Shown one piece after another: positions 34,364 to 42,986 of a DNA stretch of 64,000 nucleotides. The notes beneath the pieces were generated by a model. That model worked only from the letters and a program-made list of their open reading frames with translations, ran no database searches and was not told the origin of the DNA. The stretch is from Krasilnikovia cinnamomea (GTDB lineage Bacteria > Actinomycetota > Actinomycetes > Mycobacteriales > Micromonosporaceae). The DNA lies in NCBI RefSeq assembly GCF_004217545.1, contig NZ_SHKY01000001.1, forward strand, positions 7,006,001-7,070,000. The letters run 5' to 3'. How positions within the stretch are numbered: position 1 is the stretch's first letter; the number at the start of each line of letters is the position of its first letter. The position numbers and the translations under genes were made by a program.

Positions 34364-34528
34364 GGCGACAGCGCGCCGCAGCGTGCCCGGATGGGCGTCG
34401 CGGGCATCCAGCGCCGTCGGCTGGACGAGACCCGTGTTCGGGAACGTGTTCAGGACGGTCGCGGCCGGTAGCTGCGACGCCGACGCGACCACCAGCGGCG
34501 ACTCCCGCACGAGCGGGCTGGACAGCGC
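34359..34528 (-). pseudogene. AraC-family regulator, middle part interrupted by the transposon
   Basis: Reads ALSSPLVRESPLVVASASQL, PAATVLNTFPNTGLVQPTAL, DARDAHPGTLRRAVAY, then enters the transposon. These are the residues preceding the DNA-binding domain in actinobacterial AraC activators, and they continue exactly into 30065. The N-terminal ligand domain is missing upstream, so the gene also has 5' damage that the insertion does not explain. Confidence 0.8.
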
Positions 34529-34658
34529 TCGGAAGCACCAGAACCGACAGCACCGACCCGGGCCCTTGAGTGAGCGCGTCAACCCTGACGAAGGTCGTAC
34601 GGCCGGGCTGTCGTAAGGCCCGGGGCGTCGGCTCGGGCGATGACTACCTTCGCTCGCC

Positions 34659-35372
34659 ATGGCAACGGTTCGGCGGGTGGCAGCGTCAGTGTTCGTGCTG
34701 TTCGTGGGCGCGACGGGGGTGGCGCTGCTGGCGCCGGGCGGGTTGGGCGAGGCTCAGCCGCAGGTGGTGACGAAGGGCGCGTCAGCCGAGTTGTACCGCA
34801 CGGCGGTGGCGTCGGCCGCTCAAGCGCCGGGATGGCTGGAAGTCGCGGGCAGGCACGGCGCCGTCGCAGGTCTGGCCGGCCTGGCGTTGATGCTGGCGTG
34901 CACGGGATGGACCGGTTGGCGCCGGCGCGGCCCCGCAGCCGCCGGCACGGTGCTGGTCGGCGTGGCGGCCGTGGTGGCGTATGTGGGCAGCGAGGCGGTG
35001 AAGCTGGTCGTGGATGAGCAGCGCCCGTGCCGGGTCTGGGGTCCGCTGTCCACGTGGGACGCCTGCCCACCGGTGGGTGACTGGTCGTTTCCCAGCAACC
35101 ACGCCACCGTCGCCGGAGCCTTCGCGGCCGGCCTGGTCGTTCTCGCCCCACGGTGGGCCGGGCTGACGGCGCCGCTGGCGGTGCTGGTCGCGGGCGGCCG
35201 GGTCGTCACCGGAGTGCACTATCCCCACGACGTCCTGGCCGGACTGCTGTGGGGGGCGAGCGTCACCACCGCGGCCCTGGTTGCCGGCGCGCCGGCCGCG
35301 CACGGACTGCTCACCGCGGTGCGTCACCGTCTGGTGAGGTCGGCAGGTGAGTTCCGGCCTGGTGAGCGATGA
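34659..35372 (+). CDS. PAP2-family membrane phosphatase
   Basis: 237 residues from ATG 34659. The three PAP2 phosphatase motifs are present: KLVVDEQRPCRVW (KxxxxxxRP), GDWSFPSNHATVAGAF (PSxH) and GGRVVTGVHYPHDVLAG (SRxxxxxHxxxD-like, with Gly at the Ser position). Five to six membrane helices are present. Members dephosphorylate phosphatidic acid, undecaprenyl diphosphate or related lipids outside the membrane. The 3' end overlaps the convergent response regulator by 62 bp. Confidence 0.9.
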   Translation: MATVRRVAASVFVLFVGATGVALLAPGGLGEAQPQVVTKGASAELYRTAVASAAQAPGWLEVAGRHGAVAGLAGLALMLACTGWTGWRRRGPAAAGTVLVGVAAVVAYVGSEAVKLVVDEQRPCRVWGPLSTWDACPPVGDWSFPSNHATVAGAFAAGLVVLAPRWAGLTAPLAVLVAGGRVVTGVHYPHDVLAGLLWGASVTTAALVAGAPAAHGLLTAVRHRLVRSAGEFRPGER

Positions 35373-36000
35373 CCGCGGCGGCGGCCCGGTTGGGGGCGCC
35401 CAGACCGGCGAGGATGGCGCTGACGTGGGCCTTGACCGTGCCTTCGACCAGACCCAGCCGGCGGGCGATCTGCCGGTTCGACAGGCCACCGCCGAGCAGT
35501 GCCAGAACCTGCCGCTCACGGTCGGTCAGCGCGGCCACCCGCTGCCGGGCCACCCGCTGATCTTCGCCGGCCCGAGTGGACGCGAGGTGGGCGACGACCC
35601 GGGCCGCGACCCGCGGCGACAGGTACGCGGCCTGTTCGGCCACGGCCTTGACCGCGGCGATGAGTTCCTCGGGCGGTCCGGACTTGAGTACGAAGCCGCT
35701 CGCCCCGCCGCTGAGCGCCCGCAGAATGTAGTCGTCCTCGCCGAAGGTGGTCAGCATCAGTACGCCCGTGCCCGGCATGGTGCGGCGGATCTCGGCTGCG
35801 GCGCACAGCCCGTCGGTGCCGGGCATGCGAATGTCGAGAACAGCGACCTGCGGCCGGTGTCGTTGCACGAGATCGATGGCCTGCCGTCCGTCGTCGGCTT
35901 CCGCCACGATCTCGATGTCCGCATCGCTCGCCAGCACGGCACGCACGCCGGCACGCACGAGAGGTTCGTCATCGGCCACCACGGCCCGGATCACGGTCAC
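35311..36000 (-). CDS. NarL/FixJ-family response regulator
   Basis: 229 residues from GTG 36000, which overlaps the kinase stop (GTGA). The receiver has DDEP, acceptor Asp in PQVAVLDIRMPGTDG and Lys in GFVLKSGPPEELI. The LuxR HTH is LTDRERQVLALLGGGLSNRQ followed by LGLVEGTVKAHVSAILAGLG. It pairs with the kinase at 35997-37400. The targets are unknown; the PAP2 gene is convergent and not an obvious target. Confidence 0.93.
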   Translation of the reverse strand: MTVIRAVVADDEPLVRAGVRAVLASDADIEIVAEADDGRQAIDLVQRHRPQVAVLDIRMPGTDGLCAAAEIRRTMPGTGVLMLTTFGEDDYILRALSGGASGFVLKSGPPEELIAAVKAVAEQAAYLSPRVAARVVAHLASTRAGEDQRVARQRVAALTDRERQVLALLGGGLSNRQIARRLGLVEGTVKAHVSAILAGLGAPNRAAAAVIAHQAGTHLPTSPDGDAPR

Positions 36001-37400
36001 GAGCGAAGGGTATCGAGGGTGACCAGCACACCCTCGCGGAAGCACAGCCGGTACGCGTCACCGGATCGGTCGTCGAAGGGGTCACTGGTCATCGCGTAGT
36101 ACTCGCACACCACGCCCGGCGCGGCGGCGATACCGCGCGGATGCGGCGCCTGCCGCCGCGGCAGCAACGGCGCGACCTGGGTGCGCCGCTGGCCGATCTG
36201 CAGGGACGCGTACGCGTCGGCCGTGAGCACCGCACGGTTGACCACCTGGTGGCGCCACAGTCCGACAGCGGCGACGAGCGCGGCGTAGGCGAGCGTGGGC
36301 ACCAGGAACACAGCGACGGCCGTGCGGCTGACGCGTCGCCGGTGCCGGCGCCGCACAGCGGTGGCGGTTGGCGGCGCGGCGACCTCGACGGCGGCCGCGT
36401 GGGGTATCCGCGCGACGACCTCCCACCGGTCGGCGCGGCGCCCGGCCTCGAAGGTGCCACCGGCCAGCCGGACCCGTTCCCGCAGACCCGGCAGGCCCGA
36501 CCCGTGCGACGCGCCGGCCGCGGGGGCGCCGGGCACCAGGGCGTTGACCACGCGCAGCACGCTCTGCGTGGGCTCGCTGGTGACCACGACCTCGACGGCG
36601 CTGCCCGGGGCATGCCTGGTCGCGTTGGTCAGCGCCTCCTGCACCACCCGGTACACCGCGTGGTCGTGCATGGCGCTGGCGGTGGGCGACGGGGTACCGG
36701 ACTGGGTCAGCCGGACGGTCACGCCGGCCGCCGCGGCCCGCTGGACGAGATCGGACGGTCCCGCCCCGACCGGTCGCCCCTGCTGGCCGCCGGCGTCGTC
36801 GCGCAACACGCCGACGATCTCCCCAAGACGATCGACGGCGTCGGCCAGTCCCGCGCGGACCTGCTCCGCGGCGTCCCGGTGGGTTTCCGCGAGATCAGGG
36901 GACACCTTCAGCGCACCCGCTCGCAAGGCGATCAGGCTCAGCTCGTGGCCCAGCGAGTCGTGCATGTCCTGGGCGATGCGGGCGCGTTCGCGCAGCCGCA
37001 CCTGCTCGGCGGTCAGCCGCTGTTCCCGCTCAAGCTGTTCTGCCCGGCTCCACCCCGCGCGCACGAGTTCCGCGCCTTGGCGCCAGACCACTCCCACCAG
37101 CCAGGGCAGCAGGCCCGCACCGACCCACACCGCGATGAGCGTGCCGGCCTGTGCCAGCAGCGCGGGCACGACCACGAGGATCGCCACACCCACCGCGATC
37201 GTCGCGGCGAAGACCGCCACGGCCGGCCACACCCGCCGGACGACGCGACCGGCCAGCAACGACGACACGGCAGCCGGAAGTGCCCACCGCACGTCGGCGA
37301 TGGTGGCCGGCAAGCACGTCGCCGACACCGCCAGCACCGACGCGCCTGCCCAGCGGCGCGACGCCGACCCGCTCCAGGGCGGACCTCCCGGCCACGTCAT
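35997..37400 (-). CDS. Histidine kinase with extra C-terminal transmembrane helix and BamE/SmpA-like domain
   Basis: 467 residues from ATG 37400. Membrane helices lie in ~20-110. The HisKA_3 phospho-His is in RARIAQDMHDSLGHELSLIA, and HATPase motifs are EALTNATRHAPGSAVEVVVT and HGSGLPGLRERV. After the kinase core there is a basic linker (RRRHRRRVSR), an extra helix (TAVAVFLVPTLAYAALVAAV) and ~75 extracytoplasmic residues: ADAYASLQIGQRRTQVAPLL, then CEYYAMTSDPFD and YRLCFREGVLVTLDTLRS. This last part resembles a BamE/SmpA-like fold with a Cys pair. It may be a sensory domain placed after the catalytic core, which is unusual. Confidence 0.88.
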   Translation of the reverse strand: MTWPGGPPWSGSASRRWAGASVLAVSATCLPATIADVRWALPAAVSSLLAGRVVRRVWPAVAVFAATIAVGVAILVVVPALLAQAGTLIAVWVGAGLLPWLVGVVWRQGAELVRAGWSRAEQLEREQRLTAEQVRLRERARIAQDMHDSLGHELSLIALRAGALKVSPDLAETHRDAAEQVRAGLADAVDRLGEIVGVLRDDAGGQQGRPVGAGPSDLVQRAAAAGVTVRLTQSGTPSPTASAMHDHAVYRVVQEALTNATRHAPGSAVEVVVTSEPTQSVLRVVNALVPGAPAAGASHGSGLPGLRERVRLAGGTFEAGRRADRWEVVARIPHAAAVEVAAPPTATAVRRRHRRRVSRTAVAVFLVPTLAYAALVAAVGLWRHQVVNRAVLTADAYASLQIGQRRTQVAPLLPRRQAPHPRGIAAAPGVVCEYYAMTSDPFDDRSGDAYRLCFREGVLVTLDTLRS

Positions 37401-37429
37401 CACCGAACCGACGATACGGCCCCCGCCAC

Positions 37430-37864
37430 ATCCGGCGGCTCGCTGCGGTCCCCGGGCCGCGGGAGGCCGCCGACGGGCTGCGCGAGTGCGCCGACGAACT
37501 GCTCGCCGCGCTGGACACGGGCCCGGACTGTCGCGCCGCCCGCGCCACACCCTGGTACGGCACCGGCGTCACCCGCACCGTCGCCACCCTCGCCGCGCTC
37601 AGCGTCACCGAGAGCGTGGTGCACGGGTACGACCTCGCGAAAGCGTTGCGGACACGGCCGTGGCTGGACGAGGGGACGGCCGCGGCGACCGTGCTGAGCG
37701 AGATGCCGGCGCGCTCGCCTTCGGTCGCCGGCCGTGGCTCGGCCTGCGGTGCCACACGCTGTTCCGCCTTCGGTGAGGCCCGGGTAGCGGTTAGGGGTCG
37801 CCCCACGGGAGGTGTACCCGTGCGTGGGACACATCGGAATCGGCGGCGCATGTCGCCCGAATAG
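37430..37864 (+). pseudogene. Remnant of a maleylpyruvate-isomerase/DinB-type gene
   Basis: The frame reads PREAADGLRECADELLAALD, then TPWYGTGVTRTVATLAALSV and TESVVHGYDLAKALRTRPWL, the core of mycothiol-dependent isomerase-like proteins (TIGR03083 type). The HGxDLAxA motif is intact. No start codon with a ribosome site is visible, the N-terminal third is absent, and the C-terminus after ~37700 becomes low-complexity. Most likely a 5'-truncated relic. Confidence 0.55.
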
Positions 37865-37903
37865 ACCAGAATGGACGGTGCTGTCACCATCGAAGGAGGC
37901 CCC

Positions 37904-39121
37904 GTGCTGCGACATGCGTTCGTCGTCCTGATCGCCGCCACCGCTCTGACCACCCCGGCCGCCGCCACCGCGGCGGGCCCGGGCACCGACCAGTTCGCCC
38001 CGTTGCTGCAGCAACAGCTCGACGCGGTGCATGCCGCGGGCATGCCCGGCGCCTTCGCCGAAGTCCGCGACGGCCGGCGCACCTGGACCCCGACCACCGG
38101 CGTCATCGACATCGCCACCGGCGAACCGGTCCGCGACGGCCTGCGGCACCGCATCGGCAGCATCAGCAAGACCTTCCTCGCCGTCACCGTGCTGCAACTG
38201 GCCGGCGAGCACCGCATCGGCCTGGACACACCGATCGGCGGCTACCTGCCGAAACTGGTGCCGGCCACGGTCGGCCGGCAGGTCACCGTACGGATGCTAC
38301 TCAACCACACCAGCGGGATCGCCGACTACGACACCGAACTGGCCGCCACCGCGCAGGACCTCGTCAAGCTGGGCCGCACCACGTACCGCCCGGAGCAGCT
38401 GGCCCGCATCGGGCTGAACGCGGCGCCCACCAACGCCCCGGGCGCCGCGTTCTCATACTCCAACACCAACTACGTGCTGGCCGGGCTGATCGTCGAACGG
38501 GTCGCCGGGCACAGCTACCGGGCCGAGATCAGCCGCCGCGTCCTGCGGCCGCTGGGGCTGCGCGACACGTACTTCGAGGGCGCCAACCCGCTGATCCGCG
38601 GGCCGCACATGCACGCGTACGTGCCGTGGACGTACGGGAAACTGCGCGACTTCACGCGCTACAACATGAGCTGGGCCTGGGGCGCCGGTGAGATCGTGTC
38701 CACCGCCCGCGACGTGAACACGTTCTTCCGCGCCCTGTTCACCGGCAAGGTGCTGACCGCCGGGCTGCTGGCCCAGATGCGCACGACCGTGGCGCCGGAC
38801 CCGGGCCACCCCGACGCGGGCGGGTACGGGCTCGGCGTCTTCTCGATGCGGCTGCCCTGCGGCCTGTTCTGGGGACACGACGGCGGCACTATCGGCCACC
38901 AGACCCTCACCCTGCACAGCCCGGACGGTCGGCGCCAGCTGACGTACGCCCACAGCATGGCCTTCTACCAGAGCTCACCGACCGTGCAGCACCCGATCGA
39001 CGCGGCCATCGCCCAGTTCGTGGTCACCGCGCTGTGCGGCCCGCAGCCGGCCACCCTGGCCAAGGAGTCTGGTGCCGTCCTGCGCACCGTCGACCTCGCC
39101 CGGCCGGCGCCCCGGCGCTGA
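37904..39121 (+). CDS. Secreted serine hydrolase, class C beta-lactamase/DD-peptidase type
   Basis: 405 residues from GTG 37904, with AAGGAGG upstream. A signal peptide (VLRHAFVVLIAATALTTPAA) precedes AATAAGPG. Catalytic motifs: SxxK in HRIGSISKTFLAVTV, YxN in FSYSNTNYVLAGL and the KTG-equivalent GHDGGTIGH. The layout matches the Streptomyces R61-type D-Ala-D-Ala carboxypeptidase family. It probably trims peptidoglycan or hydrolyses amide or ester substrates outside the cell; beta-lactamase activity is possible but not implied. Confidence 0.92.
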   Translation: MLRHAFVVLIAATALTTPAAATAAGPGTDQFAPLLQQQLDAVHAAGMPGAFAEVRDGRRTWTPTTGVIDIATGEPVRDGLRHRIGSISKTFLAVTVLQLAGEHRIGLDTPIGGYLPKLVPATVGRQVTVRMLLNHTSGIADYDTELAATAQDLVKLGRTTYRPEQLARIGLNAAPTNAPGAAFSYSNTNYVLAGLIVERVAGHSYRAEISRRVLRPLGLRDTYFEGANPLIRGPHMHAYVPWTYGKLRDFTRYNMSWAWGAGEIVSTARDVNTFFRALFTGKVLTAGLLAQMRTTVAPDPGHPDAGGYGLGVFSMRLPCGLFWGHDGGTIGHQTLTLHSPDGRRQLTYAHSMAFYQSSPTVQHPIDAAIAQFVVTALCGPQPATLAKESGAVLRTVDLARPAPRR

Positions 39122-39134
39122 CCGCACGGCGGTC

Positions 39135-39169
39135 CCGGGCCTGGGAAGCCGACCGCTTCCCAGGCCCGG
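39135..39169. terminator. Bidirectional terminator
   Basis: Perfect 15-bp arms (39135-39149 and 39155-39169) and a 5-nt loop, between the convergent serine hydrolase and YcnI genes. Confidence 0.75.
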
Positions 39170-39190
39170 TCGCGGCGGGCCGGGCGGCGC

Positions 39191-39901
39191 TCAGGCCCGC
39201 TGCCCGGCCCGGCGGTACGCCAGCAGGCCGGCGACCAGCCCGGCCAGGCCCAGGCCCAGCCCGGCGAGCCCGAGCCAGTTGGTGCCGTCCGCCTCGCCGT
39301 CGTGGCCGCTGGTGGCGGCGGCGGGCGCGGCGGCAGCGGCGGCGTGCGGGTCGCCGTTCCCGGCGGCGAGCTTGAGTACGGGCGCGGGGTGCTCGGGCTC
39401 CTCCTGGCCGGCGGCCGGAACGTCGATCCAGCGCACGATGTCGCCGTCCGAGTACGTCTGCAGGGACTTGAACACGATCTGGTTGGTTGCGGGCAGCGGG
39501 CCGAGGGACACCTCGAACTCCTGGAACTGGCCGGGCTTTATCTGGCTGTTCGCGTCCGCCGCCGTCCAGGTGATCTTCGTGACGGCCTCGGTGATCTCGG
39601 TGTCGTGCTTCTTGATCGGGGTGGCGAGCTTCGACTTCACCGTGGTGGCCGACCAGCCGGGCAGCGGCTTGAGCGACACCGACGCGATCGGGGTGTCGGC
39701 GGGCAGGTTGATCTCGACGGCGGTGGTGTTCGCGGTGTCCTTCTCGTTGGGCACCCGGAACGCGACCTTGGTGTAGCCGCCCTGGGTGGCACTGTTCGGG
39801 TTCACGGTGACGTGGGCGGACGCCGGCCCGGCCAGGGCGAGGGTGGTGACGGCGGCGACGCCCGCGACAACGGTCGCGCGGGCCAGGACGGTACGCAGCA
39901 T
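39191..39901 (-). CDS. YcnI-like secreted copper-associated protein (DUF1775)
   Basis: 236 residues from ATG 39901. A signal peptide ends ...GPASAHVTVNPN, leaving an N-terminal His, the copper-binding hallmark of YcnI (His with a nearby Trp and Glu). DUF1775 continues to ~165 (KVAFRVPNEKDTANTTAVEI, SVSLKPLPGWSATTVKSKLA). A linker and a C-terminal anchor helix follow (GLAGLGLGLAGLVAGLLAYR). It is divergent from the PepSY protein, with which it commonly clusters in copper or redox loci. Confidence 0.92.
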   Translation of the reverse strand: MLRTVLARATVVAGVAAVTTLALAGPASAHVTVNPNSATQGGYTKVAFRVPNEKDTANTTAVEINLPADTPIASVSLKPLPGWSATTVKSKLATPIKKHDTEITEAVTKITWTAADANSQIKPGQFQEFEVSLGPLPATNQIVFKSLQTYSDGDIVRWIDVPAAGQEEPEHPAPVLKLAAGNGDPHAAAAAAPAAATSGHDGEADGTNWLGLAGLGLGLAGLVAGLLAYRRAGQRA

Positions 39902-40105
39902 CAGCGTGCCTTTCAGCGAGGGGACAACCGGGGGGTAGTCGCGGCCCGGTGGCCGAAAGTTCCCGCGACATTGCCTCGGTTTCGCGGGAACCGGGCGGCG
40001 GGGGCCGCACGACTACCGACCTGAGCCGGCGCGGAACCCACCCGCGCCGACCCCGCCCCTGTCCCCGGCGCCGTGCGCGCGCCGCTGAAGCGAGGACCTT
40101 GCCGA

Positions 40106-41503
40106 ATGACCCTCACCCCGGACGTCGTCGACCCCGCCCCCGCCGCGCCACCGGGCCGGACCGCGAACGCCGCGCGCCTGTCGCCGTTCGGGGCGCTGCT
40201 GCTACGGCTGCACTTCTACGCCGGGATCCTCGTCGCCCCGTTCCTCGCGGTCGCCGCCGTCACCGGCCTGCTCTACACGGTCACCCCGCAGCTGGACGCG
40301 CTGCTGTACGGCGACAAACTCACCGTGGCCAGCACCAGCGGGGCCGTGCTGCCGCTGGCGCGGCAGATCGACAAGGCGCGCCAGGCGCATCCGGACGGCA
40401 CCCTGGCGTCGGTGCAGCCGGGCACCGGTGAGCAGACCACGAAGGTGGTGTTCGCGCTGCCGGAGCTGGGCGACAAGCAGCACACCGTGTACGTGGACCC
40501 GTACACCGGCGACGTCCGGGGCACGCTGACCACCTGGTGGGGGTCGACGCCGGTGACGACATGGCTGGACGACCTGCACCGCAACCTGCACCTGGGCGAC
40601 CTCGGGCGCCACTACTCCGAGTTCGCCGCCAGCTGGCTGTGGGTCCTCGCCGTGGGCGGGCTGGTGCTGTGGTGGCGGCGCCGCCGCAACCTGCGCCGGA
40701 TGTTCACCCCGGAGCTGTCGGCCAACAAGGGGGTCCGCCGCACCCGCGGCTGGCATGCCGCCACCGGCGCGTGGATCACCGTCGGCCTGCTGATCCTGTC
40801 CGCCACCGGCCTGACCTGGTCCCGGTACGCGGGCGGCACCTTCGAGTCCGCCCTGGACGCTCTCGACGCGCACCGGCCGCAACTGGCCACCACGGCCCCG
40901 GACGGCGGACACCACGGCGACGGCGGCGGCGCCGCGCCGCTCGACCCGGCCCAGGTCGACACCGTCCTGGCGGCGGCCCGGCGCGGCGGCCTGGACGGCC
41001 CGGTGGAGATCACCCCGCCGGAGCAGCCCGGATCCGCCTGGACCGTCGCGGGCGTCGACAACACCTGGCCGGTCGGGCTGGACCGGGTCGCCGTGGACCC
41101 GGCCACCTCCCAGGTGGTGGCGCGCAGCGACTTCGCCGACTGGCCGCTGCTGGCGCAGCTGAGCAAGCTCGGCGTGCAGGCGCACATGGGCGTGCTGTTC
41201 GGCGTCGTCAACCAGATCCTGCTGGCCGCCCTCGCGGCCGGGCTGCTCTGCGTGATCCTGTGGGGGTACCGCATGTGGTGGCAGCGCCGCCCCACCCGCG
41301 CCGGGCGCCGCGCCCCGGTCGGTGCCGCCCCGGCGCGGGGGGCGTGGCAGCGGCTGCCCGGCTGGACCATCGCGGCGGGCGTCCCGCTGGTGGTCGCGCT
41401 GGGCTGGGCCATGCCCCTGCTCGGTGTCCCCCTCGCCGCGTTCCTGGTGGCCGACGCGGTCGCCGGTGCGGTGGTACGGCGCCGCCGGCCCGCTACGAGC
41501 TGA
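40106..41503 (+). CDS. PepSY-TM membrane protein
   Basis: 465 residues from ATG 40106. PepSY-associated TM helices: RLHFYAGILVAPFLAVAAVT, SWLWVLAVGGLVLWWRRRRN, ATGAWITVGLLILSATGLTW and ILLAALAAGLLCVILWGYRM. Conserved WxDDLHRNLHLG and HAATGAW carry His residues typical of the family. The central domain has an HHGDGG segment. PepSY-TM proteins are linked to iron reduction or cytochrome-like electron transfer, and to peptidase inhibition. The neighbour YcnI suggests metal handling in the envelope. Confidence 0.9.
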   Translation: MTLTPDVVDPAPAAPPGRTANAARLSPFGALLLRLHFYAGILVAPFLAVAAVTGLLYTVTPQLDALLYGDKLTVASTSGAVLPLARQIDKARQAHPDGTLASVQPGTGEQTTKVVFALPELGDKQHTVYVDPYTGDVRGTLTTWWGSTPVTTWLDDLHRNLHLGDLGRHYSEFAASWLWVLAVGGLVLWWRRRRNLRRMFTPELSANKGVRRTRGWHAATGAWITVGLLILSATGLTWSRYAGGTFESALDALDAHRPQLATTAPDGGHHGDGGGAAPLDPAQVDTVLAAARRGGLDGPVEITPPEQPGSAWTVAGVDNTWPVGLDRVAVDPATSQVVARSDFADWPLLAQLSKLGVQAHMGVLFGVVNQILLAALAAGLLCVILWGYRMWWQRRPTRAGRRAPVGAAPARGAWQRLPGWTIAAGVPLVVALGWAMPLLGVPLAAFLVADAVAGAVVRRRRPATS

Positions 41504-41594
41504 ATCGGGGTAGCCGCACGCCGAACCCACCGTCTAGCCCGCCGAATCCTCCTAGCCTGGACAGGGCGAAGGTCACCAGGCCGCGGGGGAAACG

Positions 41595-42353
41595 GTGGGC
41601 AAGCAGGCACGGGAGCAGTCCCGTCAGGTACGCAAGGGCCAGGCAGCCGTCGCGGCCGCCCAGAGCGGGCGGCCGCGCTGGCCGGCCATCGCCGGTCTCG
41701 TTGTCGTCGTCGGGTTGCTGACCGCGATCGTGTTCACCATCGTGCGGGCCGCCACCAACGACTCCTCGGCGCAGCCCACGGCCTCCGGTCCGGTTGTGGC
41801 GCCCAGCGGCGCGGCCGGCGGCGCGCTGGTCAGCGGGAAAGCCGACGCCCCGGTCAAGCTCGAGATCTACGCCGACTACATGTGCCCGTACTGCGGCCGG
41901 TTCGAGCGCGCCAACGGCGCCGAGATCGCCCGGCTGGTCGACGACGGCACCGTGCGCCAGTACCAGTATCCGCTGGCGTTCCTCGATGAGATGTCCGACG
42001 GGACCCGCTACTCGACGCGGGCCGCGAACGCCGCCGCGACCGTGTACGACCAGGCCCCCGACAAGCTGGCCGCGTTCGACGCGGCGCTGTACGCGAACCA
42101 GCCCGCCGAGGGCAGCGCGGGCCTGTCCGACGAGCGGATCGCCGAGCTGGCCCGCCAGGCCGGGGTGCCGCCGCCGGTGGTGGAGAGCTTCACCCGGCGG
42201 GTGTTCGAACCCTGGGTGGCCACCTCGACCCAGGCCGCGTTCGCGTCCGGGCTGCAGGGCACCCCCACCGTGAAGATCAACGGCGAGGTGTTCGAGGGTG
42301 ACCTGTACACGGTGGGCCCGCTGACCGAGGCCATCACCGCGGCGGCCAAGTAA
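41595..42353 (+). CDS. Membrane-anchored DsbA-like thiol oxidoreductase
   Basis: 252 residues from GTG 41595. One N-terminal anchor helix (WPAIAGLVVVVGLLTAIVFT) precedes a thioredoxin_4 domain with active site CPYC in LEIYADYMCPYCGRFERANG and the cis-Pro region FASGLQGTPTVKINGEVF. It introduces or isomerises disulfides in exported proteins. Its stop shares one base with the start of the VKOR gene, forming a coupled oxidant-regenerator pair. Confidence 0.93.
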   Translation: MGKQAREQSRQVRKGQAAVAAAQSGRPRWPAIAGLVVVVGLLTAIVFTIVRAATNDSSAQPTASGPVVAPSGAAGGALVSGKADAPVKLEIYADYMCPYCGRFERANGAEIARLVDDGTVRQYQYPLAFLDEMSDGTRYSTRAANAAATVYDQAPDKLAAFDAALYANQPAEGSAGLSDERIAELARQAGVPPPVVESFTRRVFEPWVATSTQAAFASGLQGTPTVKINGEVFEGDLYTVGPLTEAITAAAK

Positions 42354-42973
42354 TGACGGACCCGCTGGCCTGGTTCCGGCGGCTGCGCCACGCCGACGCG
42401 TGGATCTACGGCACCATGCTGTTCTCGGCGTGCCTGAGCCTGCTGGCCTCGTTCGTGCTCTCCATCGACGCCGTACGCCTGGCCGAGAACCCGAACCGCA
42501 GCCTGTCCTGCGACATCAACGCCGTGATCAGCTGCGGCACGGTCGCCACGAGCTGGCAGGCGCAGTTGTTCGGCTTCCCGAACGCCTTCCTGGGCCTGGT
42601 CGCCGAACCGGTCGTGATCACCATCGCGGTGGCGAGCCTGGCCGGGGTGCGTTTCCCCCGCGGTTTCATGTTCGCCGCCCAGATCGTCTACACCCTGGGC
42701 GTCATCTTCGCGTACTGGCTGTTCTACGAGGCCGTGGTCAACATCGGGGCGTTGTGCCCGTGGTGCCTGCTGGTCACCGTCTCCACCACGCTGGTGTTCG
42801 CCACGCTCACCCACGTCAACGTCCGCGACGACAACCTGTACCTGCCCGCGCGGGCCCAGCAGGCCGCGGCCCGCTTCATCGACGCCGACTACGACGTGCT
42901 GGTCGTGACGATCTGGCTGCTCACCCTCGGCCTGATCATCGTCACCAAGTACGGCACCGCCCTGTTCGGCTGA
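42353..42973 (+). CDS. Vitamin K epoxide reductase (VKOR) family membrane protein
   Basis: 206 residues from ATG 42353. Four membrane helices are present. The loop Cys pair lies in SLSCDINAVISCGTVATSWQ and the active-site CPWC in GALCPWCLLVTVSTTLVFAT. VKOR reoxidises DsbA-type partners with menaquinone, replacing DsbB in actinobacteria. The overlap with the DsbA-like gene makes that partnership very likely. Confidence 0.95.
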   Translation: MTDPLAWFRRLRHADAWIYGTMLFSACLSLLASFVLSIDAVRLAENPNRSLSCDINAVISCGTVATSWQAQLFGFPNAFLGLVAEPVVITIAVASLAGVRFPRGFMFAAQIVYTLGVIFAYWLFYEAVVNIGALCPWCLLVTVSTTLVFATLTHVNVRDDNLYLPARAQQAAARFIDADYDVLVVTIWLLTLGLIIVTKYGTALFG

Positions 42974-42986
42974 CCCGCCGGCCGGG

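Noticed and set aside
38453-38958. Minus-strand frames opposite the serine hydrolase
   Set aside because: Shadows of a gene with complete SxxK/YxN motifs.
42205-42225. GTTCGAACC, a tRNA T-arm-like string
   Set aside because: It lies inside the DsbA-like coding frame and no cloverleaf can be built around it.
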